Origin: Fragilaria crotonensis
Taxonomy: Eukaryota; Bacillariophyta; Fragilariophyceae; Fragilariales; Fragilariaceae
DNA length: 49,670 nt
Direction: 5' to 3'
NCBI GenBank assembly: GCA_022925895.1
Contig: JAKSYS010000477.1
Span: 1-49,670 of the forward strand
Under the pieces are notes generated by a model that was given only the letters and a program-made list of their open reading frames with translations, was not told where the DNA came from and did not search any database. This document shows, piece after piece, positions 1-9,369 of the stretch; the stretch's first letter is position 1, and each line of letters opens with the position of its first letter. The position numbers were made by a program, and so were the translations under genes.

Positions 1-1084
1 GCTTGAGCTTTTCACATCCATCGTCAATCCGCTGATGATGGTCGTTCATGACATACTTCTCATACACGTCAAGGAATTGAAAGTCATTTGCGTCGATTGC
101 CTCCCGTCAATGAGCCCAAAACTAGCTCAACCATGACAACACCAATGGAATATACATCGTAGGCTGCGATATAGGACATGGATGCCCTGCACCCTTCTTC
201 CTGCTGTACTCTGGGCACATGTATCCAGGGGTTCCAAACGTGCCGTTTCGATTTGTGCTCTTCAGCGTGACAGCCCCCGGAGTAGCGTTGGAATCACGTA
301 CAAATTTGGCCAGTCCACAATCAATCAGCCGGGCGGTGAAATTGTCCGACAGACAAATGTTGGCACTCTTTATATCACGATGAAACACTTTCCAACCCTT
401 GCCTAACACCTTGCACCCACCCGTGTGTAAGAAGTGAACCGCTCTCGTCAATTCGAACATGATCGACAAGCGAATATCTGCAGACAGTCGGGCTTTGCTG
501 TGGTGATGAAGGAAGTCAGCGAGCGAGCCATTTGCGGCGTATTCATACACCAAGCACTGCTGCGTACTGCTGGATTTAAACTGTAGCCGTACAAGACAAT
601 AATGTTGATGCCTGATCGCTTTAAAGTCTGTTTTATATTAAACGAAATGCGCAGTGAGAAGGTGTCCGTTTTGTGAAAAGATATGATTGAACCTGCTGTG
701 TCAAGGAAACACTCAATACCAAACTTACCGACAGTTCCGTCTGAAAGCTTATGCGTATGTCCTCAATGGTATCCTGATCATGTTTAGTAGGATTAATCAT
801 TTTCACTGCAAATTTCTTTGGCAGGCGACTATCTTCCGCCAAGAAAACATCACCAAAGGAACCCGATCCAAGTTTGTGGTCCTTCTTGATGCATCGCTCG
901 ATGAACTCCAAGGAGAGTTCCACAGGATCAGCGGATGGTGTATTCATCACATGAAGAAGCAGCTTTTGGTCCTTCTCCAACGCCACATCAGTGCTGGAAG
1001 GGCTCTTCTCTACCGATGCATGCGTTTCAACTTTAGGTTTCTTGTGGGGGTTTCGCTCCTTCTCCTTGTCTGGCATGCGTCCAT
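1..1084 (-). pseudogene. Copy A, second kinase unit (TKL-type kinase, broken, runs off window)
   Basis: This is the second kinase domain of copy A, reading leftward from about 1084. A linker with a VKERNPHKK-like stretch leads to a glycine loop GSGSFGDV, the AVK lysine, an intron at 628-728, then HRDIKSANICL, DCGLAKF and GTPGYMCPEY. The N-lobe is joined in frame to the RING-like end of the preceding unit, so one ORF (633-2165) holds kinase 1, RING and kinase 2. Reading-frame breaks are visible near 570 (after the YGYS motif), near 170 (in the PCPYIAAYDVYS segment) and near 100. The domain is therefore very likely inactive, and its C-terminal part lies outside the window. DCG replaces DFG as in all paralogues here. 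Kinase identity is secure from motifs; pseudogene status is inferred from the frame breaks. Confidence 0.8.
628..728 (-). other. Spliceosomal intron in copy A kinase 2
   Basis: A 101-nt intron starts GTAAGT at 728 and ends ACAG at 628. Splicing joins a codon run ending ELS to TLKR, which is the same junction as in copies B and D and rebuilds the normal kinase helix C. Boundaries come from paralogue alignment by eye. Confidence 0.75.
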
Positions 1085-2484
1085 AAAGATCTAGATCTCG
1101 GAGTTCGCTTGAGCACTCCTTGATAAGGCACGAAAGTTGGCTTCCGTTGTCATCACCAAGTTTGTCCAGGATGCAAACCGTGCACAGCGCGTGACCTGCG
1201 TCACTGCACGTTATCTCTGTACGATAGTTGTTGCAAATATCACAGAGCGGACCGCTGTTCACACCACGCACCGCTTGGGGATGCTGAATGCCTGAGTTTG
1301 TATTCAAAACGATTGCATCGCTCAGCGTATCGAGGAGGACCTCTGTGCTCAACCGGTCTTCAGGAAAAGGATCGATGCACTGAATAGCAGCCTTACATGC
1401 AATTTCAAGAGCGCCTGAATTCCAGTTGACGGTGGGATCGGCATCACTCTTAAGCTTGTCCCATCCATCGACAATCCGCTGGTATGTACGCCCTCCTTGG
1501 ACGTACTTCTCAAAGACGTCAAGGGATGGAGTGCGCAATCGCGTCGATGGCATTGCATTCAAACATCCCAAAACTAGCTCCACCAAGACGACGCCAATGG
1601 AATACACATCATAGGCCGCGATATAGGGACAAATGTACCCTGCGCCCCACTTTCTGAGCAAATCCGGGCAAACGTATCCAAGCGTTCCAAATGCAAGCCC
1701 GCCACTTGTGAAAAGTACAGGCTCCCGAGTAGCGCCGGGGTCGTCTAGTACAAATTTGGCCAGCCCACAATCAATCAGGCGGGGGGTGAAATCGTCCACC
1801 AGCCAAACATTGGCACTCTTGATATCGCGATGAAATACTTTCAAACCTTCGCCTGCCACCTTGCACCCGCCCGTGTGTAAGAAGTGAACCGCTCTCGCCA
1901 ATTGGAACATGACGGACAATCGAACACCTGACGACAAGCGGGCTCTGTTACCATCATCAGTAAAAAAGTCCGCCAGGGAGCCATGGGCGGCGTATTCGTA
2001 CACCAAGTACTGCATTGTACGGTCAACATTTAAACTGTATCCGTACAAGGCAATAATGTTGGGATGCCGGGATCTCTTCAGTGTCTGGTAATATTGTACA
2101 AATACACTGTTAGAAATCATTGTTTTTGAAAAGGGATGATTACACCCTGCGTGTAAAGATCGCACTCAATATATAGAACGTACCGACAGTTCTCTCCGAA
2201 AGCATTTGCGCATTCCCCTCAATCGTTTCCTGATCACATTGCGTTGGACGGATCTTTTTCACTGCAAACCTCTTTGGCAGATGACTATCTTCCGCCAAGA
2301 AAACATCACCATAGGCACCCTTTCCTAAATTGTGGTCGGTGAGGCATAGCTTGATGTACTCCAAGGAGAGTTCCACAGGATCAGCGGATGGTGTAGTCAT
2401 CACATGGCGAAGGTTGGTTCGATCTTGCTCAATCTGAGCTGCATCGTACCGCCTCTGCTCTTCCTCCTCCGAATCGAGATTCAT
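1085..2484 (-). pseudogene. Copy A, first kinase unit plus RING-like cluster
   Basis: The first unit of copy A probably starts at ATG 2484 (MNLDSEEEEQRR); an upstream TTG-initiated extension has no support. No ankyrin repeats precede it, unlike copies B and D. Visible in order: glycine loop GKGAYGDV, AVKK lysine, an intron at 2085-2183, HRDIKSANVWL, DCGLAKF, a C-lobe ending near 1300, and a RING-like C-x2-C...C...H-x2-C-x2-C...C-x4-C cluster (CDICNNYRTEITC, then ALCTVC) near 1110-1250. A frame break near 2215, just before the intron, is inferred because the frame that aligns with copy B (MR...RELS) differs from the frame of the N-lobe. The exon after the intron is open for over 400 codons and continues in frame into the second kinase. 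Serine/threonine kinase of the IRAK/RLK-like group; substrate unknown. Confidence 0.75.
2085..2183 (-). other. Spliceosomal intron in copy A kinase 1
   Basis: A 99-nt intron runs from GTACGT at 2183 to ACCAG at 2085, at the ELS/TLKR position shared by all kinase copies in the window. Its length is a multiple of three, so it can be read through in one frame. Confidence 0.75.
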
Positions 2485-4111
2485 CCTGGAGTACGAATCA
2501 GCTTCTAACAATTACGGTTCTGCAGTGATTTGTGCACCAATGTGCTCTGCACACGCGCACAAATGAGATGGGAAATGAACCCTTGTTAGTGCGAATCAAC
2601 AAAGATATCTTGCCGCTTTGTTTGACGGAAGGAACTATCAGGTACGACGTACGACTACCGTTATCATAGTAGGTACAAGAACCCAGGAGTACTTGGGAGA
2701 TTGGAAATTTCAGAAGGTCAACAAGATTCGACGGCGGATGGTGGATGGCAGGCGTGTGAAAGCTGCGAAAGTGTCTGAATTCAACAGAAAAACGGGCGTC
2801 ATAGGGACGTTTCCAGTTGTCGAACTGAGCTTTCCATGGCACTGCCAGCTCACGAACAAGAAAAACCTATGTACATATCCTCTAGATCGTAAGCATACCA
2901 GTACCGTAGCATATACTCTAGAGATGTACTATTATCATATAACTTGCGCCACCTCCCTGTGTGTGTGTTGAAATCAAGGCTTCTGAATTGTCACTCAGTC
3001 AAGGCGACTCTTGAGTCACGAAGGTGCCATCACACTGTACTCTTGACTTGTGATTTTAAGTTTTGCTCAACCATGGAATCATGATCGCCAATCTGATTGT
3101 GATGGAATTGACGGAGTATTATACATCGAGACCGACTCAGCGCTGAGAAGAAACGTGTGTCTCCACGCGTTGACTGTGGAACCAGTTTTGCAGGCTACCG
3201 TGCCAATTTGATTCCCGAAGAGATCTACTGGTGCTTCACATCGCTGTTTCTACAACAGCGATTGACTCGTTTGGAGGCACCCACAATTGTCTAGTTATGA
3301 CAAAGGTTCAATACAGACACTCGGCAACGATGGCAATTCACAATGAGGAACATACACTCTTCGATGTGGATGCATGTAAACACCGAAGTCGGAAATGCAA
3401 TATCAATCTCTTGTGGTTGGAAAGGGTGCTATCTGTCCCGTGGAGCTTTGTTATTGCCTGGCCACTGGCCAAGCTGCTGCAGACGAGTCGAGCGACCCAG
3501 CAGTCAAGATTTTTCGGCTACTTGACAAAGACCAGCACACCCCCTGTCTTTCGCAAGTGAAGCGGATCGATCGATATCGATCATGAAAGGGTTTACCTTG
3601 ATGAAGTATCTGAGTCTTTGCAAGGCATGTGGTTGGTGAGATATCCTCCCGAGTTCCGAGCCTATTACGAATGCAGCCATGCAAGCATTACACGATGAAA
3701 AATTCATTTATTCAACCTGGAAGGACGCTTCAAGAAATTGATTGGAACAAGGGACAACGAGTATAGGGATTGGAAGTCTGCAATTGTTTCGAATGGCAGG
3801 ATCATGGAAAGCAGCAAGACTCTCTCATCGATACTTTGATGCGGCATAGCTGACTGCCACCCGATCAAATCCCACTCCATGATACACTTCAGAATGAACA
3901 GCAGCTTTTGTCGCTGAGAAAATTATATTCCCGTTTAGATCAGTATGATAGCATGCAACACCGAAGTAAACTGTCGACCTTGTCAATATCGTTCCTCAAA
4001 CCAATCGTTTGCAATTCGGACCTGTGATCTTGTGCCATTTGATATTCATGCAGAGTCAATTTACAGTACATGCAGGTGGTCGTCTAGACTTTAAGTAGAA
4101 GACAGCCCTAG
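2485..4111. other. Intergenic stretch between copy A and the LINE2 insertion
   Basis: No gene is recognised. Several short open stretches exist (for example 3231-3560 plus, about 109 codons, and one ending near 3720) but none shows a known domain, a repeat or agreement with a neighbouring frame. It may hold the eroded upstream region of copy A. No LTRs, tRNA or simple repeats were seen. Confidence 0.5.
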
Positions 4112-4124
4112 TATGGTGGCCGCC
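4112..4124. repeat. Left target-site duplication of LINE2
   Basis: The 13-mer tatggtggccgcc occurs here and again at 21723-21735. It brackets the truncated LINE2 together with everything nested in it, which defines the outer boundaries of the 17.6-kb nest. Confidence 0.85.
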
Positions 4125-5382
4125 GCCGCAATTTCGAGAGTTCGAAAATACTTACAGTGGGGACATCTTAAACGAGGACGGCAGCCTCCCGATGTCGATA
4201 TCCTTTCCATTATTTGGAAGCACTATAAAGAACTGGGAAAAAAGATCCGTATCTCTTGGATCAAAGCCCATCAAGATGACCAAGTGACAGGGGACAAACT
4301 ATCTTCGTCGGCAAAGCTCAACATCATGGCGGATAACTTGGCGACTCAACATCGTCGCAAGGGTCGACACCAATCTCCGGGAGCAGGTGGATCATCAACA
4401 AGGCCAACGTATTTCCATCAGTATCAATGGGCGCCGCCTAACTAGCCAGTACGACTCCAGTATACGCTTCCATGTCAATGGGTATCATCTTCGTCAGTAT
4501 TTGCAAAACAAACGAAAATGGGATGATTCCACGTGGGACTCGGTGGACTTTCAGCTTTTTGAACTTCATTTTCGCCGACTTCGACCGCATCGGCAGATTT
4601 ACCACATGAAATACATCCACGATCAATTACCGTTGGGTGTCCGGCGGCTTCAACAAGCGGCCATCAAAGATCCAGTTCTGTCCCTATGCCCGTGTTGCAA
4701 TGTCACACAGGAAGACCACCGTCACCTGATGTGCTGCCCAGCAAACCAAGGACGTCTTTCGGGGTGGCTCCAATTCCGTAAGGAAGTATTGACAAAAAGC
4801 GATCCTCACCCGATGTGGTACTGTCTTGTAGAAGGAATCGAACACTGGACTGCGTCACCTGATTCGGTATTTCAACCGGTCTTAACTTCATATGCACCGC
4901 ATCTCCGTGATCCGATCGCAAGAGCAGTTGCCTCTCAAAACAAGATTGGTTGGGACAATGTTCTTCGAGGTTTTTTGAGTAGGGAGTGGCGGGAACTTGC
5001 ATCTCTCGACATCGACAATGCAAACCACTTCTCTGCGGACAAATCCAACACACGCCTTCGCAAAGCCATGACCAGTTTCTACGATTACGCCCGAGCAACG
5101 TGGATGCATCGGAATGAACTCTTACACACCAAAGAATCTACTGCACTTGCAGTCAACATTCGATCTGCGACTGCTGCGGAGATCAAACACTATCACTCGC
5201 GACCACATTTGCTTCGGTTTGATGACCGCCACCTTTGTGAGCGACCGCTAAGTAAGCTGCTCGATGGAAACGCAACAACACACCGGCGGTGGCTTCGTAT
5301 GGTTAAAAAATCTATTGGTATATCTCGCCAAGAGGGATCTACACAGACAACGATGACTTCATTTTTTGCACGGCGAAAATAA
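4125..5382 (+). pseudogene. LINE2 ORF2 C-terminal part: RNase H tail, zinc finger, PIP-like end
   Basis: The C-terminal portion of a LINE ORF2 protein. The RNase H remnant shows the WIKAHQDD and N-x-MADNLA segments, which match WIKGHQ / NNRADELA in LINE1. The frame changes between about 4340 and 4390, then reads open to a stop at 5380-5382. Next come the ISINGRR...SIRFHVNGYHLRQYLQ block and a CPCCNVTQEDHRHLMCC zinc-finger-like cluster (CPxC...H...C, as in LINE1 CPCCKIIEETSDHVLQC). The extreme C-terminus reads QTTMTSFFARRK, a canonical-looking PCNA-interacting (PIP) pattern at 5344-5367. EN and RT are missing because of the 5' truncation, so this is a dead copy. Confidence 0.88.
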
Positions 5383-5395
5383 TTGGGGAGTTCTC
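4125..5395 (+). mobile_element. LINE2, 5'-truncated non-LTR retrotransposon (left part)
   Basis: This is the 3' end of a non-LTR retrotransposon. It starts inside the RNase H domain, as expected for incomplete target-primed reverse transcription. Copia1 inserted 13 nt past the stop codon, and the last roughly 95 nt of LINE2 lie on the other side at about 21628-21722. The two halves belong together because the 13-bp TSD flanks both, and because the right-hand part ends in the same 3'-terminal sequence as LINE1. Confidence 0.9.
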
Positions 5396-5589
5396 TGTTT
5401 AATGCTGGTCGTACTGTCTACTGTACTATCGGCGGGTCATTATATCGATCCGGACTCGTGATTCAGTCATTATGTGAACGTAACGTGTATCTTTATATAT
5501 TATATTATAATATTGTTTTAACCTGTTGTTATTGATCTTCTTGCTTGTGTGGTAAGTGTTTCTTTGGACATGACGGCTTATCTTAAACA
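5396..5589 (+). repeat. Copia1 5' LTR
   Basis: A 194-bp LTR begins TGTTTAA and ends TTAAACA, giving a perfect 7-bp terminal inverted repeat with TG...CA ends. It matches the right LTR at 21095-21623 almost base for base except for a 336-bp segment present only in the right copy. The flanking tetranucleotide tctc (5392-5395) recurs right after the 3' LTR (21624-21627), a likely target duplication. Confidence 0.92.
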
Positions 5590-5602
5590 GTTTATCAGAC
5601 CC
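5590..5602 (+). promoter_or_regulatory. Putative primer-binding site of Copia1
   Basis: Directly after the 5' LTR the sequence gtttatcagaccc contains TATCAGA, the core of the usual copia primer site TGGTATCAGAGC that pairs with initiator tRNA-Met. The flanking bases differ, so this may be a mutated site. Confidence 0.55.
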
Positions 5603-5938
5603 AGTGAATTGAGAAAGATATGAGAACGAGGAGTTGCGTTTTGAAAAGACGACACCCATGTGTTGCCATCCCTCGGATAAACGGACGAGGTGATGCTATG
5701 ACATGGCATTGTATGAGCGATTAAGGTAGGCCACCGTCATGGGGTCGCTCAGCCGGTCATAGAGCATTGGTCTGGGTTCCAGCCTTTGCGTTTGTACGTA
5801 CAAGCCAGAGACGGATCATCTCTTGGCGCGATGTTGACTCCATGGTCACGGCGGTCACAATATGTTGTCCGAAATCGCTGGTATTCGCACGCACGTAGGA
5901 GTGGTATTGACACCCTCTCGTAAATTGACACAGACATC

Positions 5939-7510
5939 ATGGCAGAAATTCCCATCGTCGTTGATCTTGAGCGATGTTCCTGGGTTGGAACATCAGCCGA
6001 TGCGTTTATTCTTCACGTGTGTGGATTGAGGGATATCCCTCCCAAACTCGACTTATTGAGTATGAAGGGTTGAGTCTGTTGAGGAGCTAGCCAACTATAC
6101 GGATTCTGAGTTGGACTCCATGGCGGACCGCAATTCTAAACGTTCCCCTGCGGCTACTAGAGTTTTGATGGGTTTAGCTCGCACAAAGAAGTTGAAGGCA
6201 GTCAAGTTCTGGGTTAACAAGAAACTCCGCGAGGATGCTCCATGTGATCTAACGGAGTTGAATGATGCCAAGATTGCCCAACTCATTCGTGAAATGTCCT
6301 TGGTTAAGGAAGGCAAGGAGTCTGACTCAAAGCTATATTATCCTGACGCGTTTAACGCAAGTGATTATAAGAATTGATAAAGAAAGTGACAAATTATCTT
6401 GACTCGAGGAAGGGTAAAGCTGGTGTGCCCTTGAGCTATGTTATTCGCCCTGCTGATGCCGATCCTAATGATGCGCCAGATGAGTATACTCGCACGTTAT
6501 GGGCGGTATCGTTCGACACCCCGCAATACATTGAAGACAATCGTGAGGTTTATCACTTGTTCAAAGACTTATTGACAAAGACAGACGGTGCAACCTGGTT
6601 TGAAAAGGTAAGCGATGGTGATGGACGTGCCGCGCATTTGCTCTTACGCGAACATTATATTGGAGAGGCGCACGATATGAGGCGTGCAGCTTCGGCAAAT
6701 GCGAAATTGGAAGCGCTTTTCTGGAAAAGTGAAGCTGCATTTCCATTCGAGAAATATTTAACCCGGATGAATGAGGCGTTCAAAGAATTGGAAGATGCAG
6801 GGCAGCCCATGTATGAGCAACAAAGGTACAGTTCCTTCTTCGCAGCATACGTTGTGACGATATTCAGGTTCAGACGACTATGGGAATTGTACGTGATAAG
6901 TACTTGGCTGATTTTGATGCCGCGTGTATCACACTTTCCCGAACGGTCTCGAGTCGATTCGCACTATCCGAACCAGGTAAGAACAACAAACGATCGATTG
7001 GTGCCACAACGTCGACCAAGTCTCGTGGAGGCGGCAGTCGTGGAGTGGACGCTCCGGTAATCGCGGTGGCGGCCGTGGCGGTGGGGGACAAAAGTTGAAA
7101 GTTGTAATGAACGGAGTTGATGTATCCGATATCAATCGAAATTTTACAAGTGATGAGTGGAGAAATTGAGAACATGTGGAGGCATTGCTTATATTCATCA
7201 GCGTCGTGAATACCTAGCCAATCGCGGTGGTTCGGGTCGCTTCGACGGCCGTGGAGGTGGTTATGGACGCGGTGGCGGCCGAGGATACGCGGACCGTGGC
7301 TCGTACGGCGGGCGCGGTGGCGGCCGATACACAAACGACAACCGTACAAGCGACCAGCCACGCGCGATTGCGGCGACCGCGGCAAATTCGTCAACAGAGG
7401 TCGTTGAATATGACGCTGATGCTCCGAATGCGCCGGCCCGTGCTCCGGCTGCTGGAGGTGATCGTGGTGGAAAAGCGGGTGCTCGATTCGGGCCCCGACG
7501 TGAGTATTGA
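5939..7510 (+). pseudogene. Copia1 gag-like region with RGG-rich tail
   Basis: Reading starts at ATG 5939 (MAEIPIVVDLER...). The frame breaks near 6070 and continues as NYTDSELDSMADRNSK, breaks again near 6370, and then encodes a helical gag core (WFEKVSDGDGRAAHLLLREHYIG...) to about 6830. Further on, 7157-7510 encodes a glycine/arginine-rich stretch (GRGGGYGRGGGRGY, GRGGGRYTND) resembling RGG-box RNA-binding tails. No CCHC zinc knuckle is visible, so the RGG region may have been its nucleic-acid-binding part; that is inference. At least three frame changes mark it as dead. Confidence 0.75.
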
Positions 7511-7540
7511 CTTGTATCCCCAACACCTTGCAAATGTGAG

Positions 7541-8262
7541 GTGCTGGGGCGATCTGTGGCGACGATTAAGACGGGCAGCAGGACTCGATCGATCAATGCA
7601 GTGAACCGTGGCGACGAGTTTAGAACGGAGGAAGGTTATAATGCGCGTTGTGAAATGGATTCCCATGCAGATACGTGCGTTGCTGGGCCGAATTTCAAAA
7701 TACTAGAGTATACCGGAGAGCAATGTGACGTTTCGCCGTACACAAGTGATTATGATCCAATTACGAATGTTTCAGTGGTTAACGCAGCAACGGCCTTTAC
7801 CGATGAGTCAAGTGGTGAGACTGTGATCTTGAGGTTTAATCAAGTGCTATGGTATGGAAGTCGAATGCGAATGAGCTTAATAAACCCAAACCAATTACGA
7901 TATTATGGTGTGTCGGTCTCCGATGATCCAACTGACAGTACGCGACCTTTGGGATCACGATTGCGAACGTTGTGCATGTTCCGTTTAAAATGGACGGTAC
8001 GACGGTATATTTCGAGACACGAGTGCCAACGCAGTACGAGTTGGAGAACTGTAAGACAATCCAAATGACCGATGACACGGTTTGGGAGCCATCCAGTGTA
8101 AGTATTGCAAACGTATCGGTTATGTCATCGGATTTGCCTATTATCGAGATGTCAGAGCGCAGAAAGATTTCAGCAATGAGAATCGAAACAATGACAATGT
8201 ACTTCCGCCTGATGAATCATCCAATGACCTAATGCCCTATGATGATGCGACGTTCCTGAATC
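7541..8262 (+). pseudogene. Copia1 protease region
   Basis: An aspartic protease remnant. The active-site segment CEMDSHADTCVAGPNF lies at about 7650-7690; D-S-H-A-D is the variant of D-S/T-G typical of some protist copia elements. It is followed by YGSRMRMSLINPNQLRYYGV, the region that usually sits near the protease C-terminus. The frame breaks near 7960 and again near 8260. No activity is expected. Confidence 0.8.
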
Positions 8263-8263
8263 G

Positions 8264-9211
8264 ATGATAAGCAACGTCCGGGTGGCGACCTCGTATCGTG
8301 AGGCAAGTATTTCGTTTATTGGCAGCAAAGATCGACATTCGCGCGTCAACGCTGAAACGGTGGCGAGGAGGTTTAGATGTGGAATTGAAACTGCGCAGAA
8401 AACGTTGAAGACGACAACCCAGCGTGGCGTTCGCTACGCCATTCACCCTTTACACAGACGTTACAGAGTTGATCACTTGAACTTGCACAGACGAAGACTC
8501 GCCGACACCTTTTACATGGATACCTTGTTTTCAAAAGTAAAGTCATTGAACGGGATGGAATGTGCTCAACTAATAACAAATGGATCCTTTACTCGCGTTT
8601 ACCCCATGGCGTCGAAGTCGAGTCACGATATCGCACAAGCACTAACTGAATTTATCGATGATGGGTGTTCCGGGGACTCTAATTTGCGATTTTGCACAGA
8701 ACAAACCGGTAAGAATACGGAGGTTATGAAGGTAGTTCGACGCAACCAGATTCGGCTATTGCTCGCAGAAAAGGGCCGAGGAACGACACAGAACCATCGA
8801 GCTGAGACCGAAATTCGTGAGATCAAGACAAAATGGAAAACTCAATGCGCGAGAATCAGGTTCCTTCGCGGCTATGGGATTATGGTTTAGTATACATCTC
8901 CGAGATTCAATCGTTACTGGCACGTGGGCCAGATCAGCGACCGGGGATTGAGAAAATTCTTGGACAAACGGTTGATATCTCTGAATGGTTAGATTTTGAT
9001 TTCTATGATCGCGTTTGGTATTGGGACCATCACAAAACTGACATGAATAATGAGCAAGCACGAATTGGACGTTGGCTCGGTATCGCTCATCGTGTAGGGA
9101 GTGACATGACGTACTGGATACTAACGCGAGCGGGCCACGTAATCGCAAGGTCAACTGTTCAACATATCACGGTAACTGACATGGCGATTGATGCAATTCG
9201 CGACCGAGTAT
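8264..9211 (+). pseudogene. Copia1 integrase region (left of LINE1)
   Basis: An integrase core remnant. The first catalytic Asp sits in TFYMDTLFSKVKSL. The second region reads RFCTEQTGKNTE, where a D-G-A-K-E-like motif is expected, so the catalytic Asp appears lost. The third acidic residue is in NHRAETEIREIKTKW. The frame changes near 8880 to continue WDYGLVYISEIQSLLARG...RIGRWLGIAHRVGSDMTYWI. Coding is cut in codon ...RDRV by LINE1 and resumes in the same frame at 18464. Confidence 0.85.
9197..9211. repeat. Left target-site duplication of LINE1
   Basis: The 15-mer ttcgcgaccgagtat is repeated at 18449-18463. Joining the two sides at this duplication restores the Copia1 frame (AIRDRV then SAFDND), an independent confirmation of the insertion boundaries. 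Confidence 0.95.
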
Positions 9212-9369
9212 ATATAAAACCTAATTATAGGGTTAACACCGTCCCAGTCCTTTTGTCAAAAACTAAGTGTGTACCCCGGTACGGCAGCTCCCTACGGAAC
9301 CGCGGCACCTATGTATTTTTCATTCGTGTCTGCACAACTTGTCGAAAGAAACCCTGTCCTCTTTGGTTG

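Noticed and set aside
3231-3720. Overlapping ORFs as a host gene
   Set aside because: Three frames are open for short stretches without any domain or repeat, as expected by chance.
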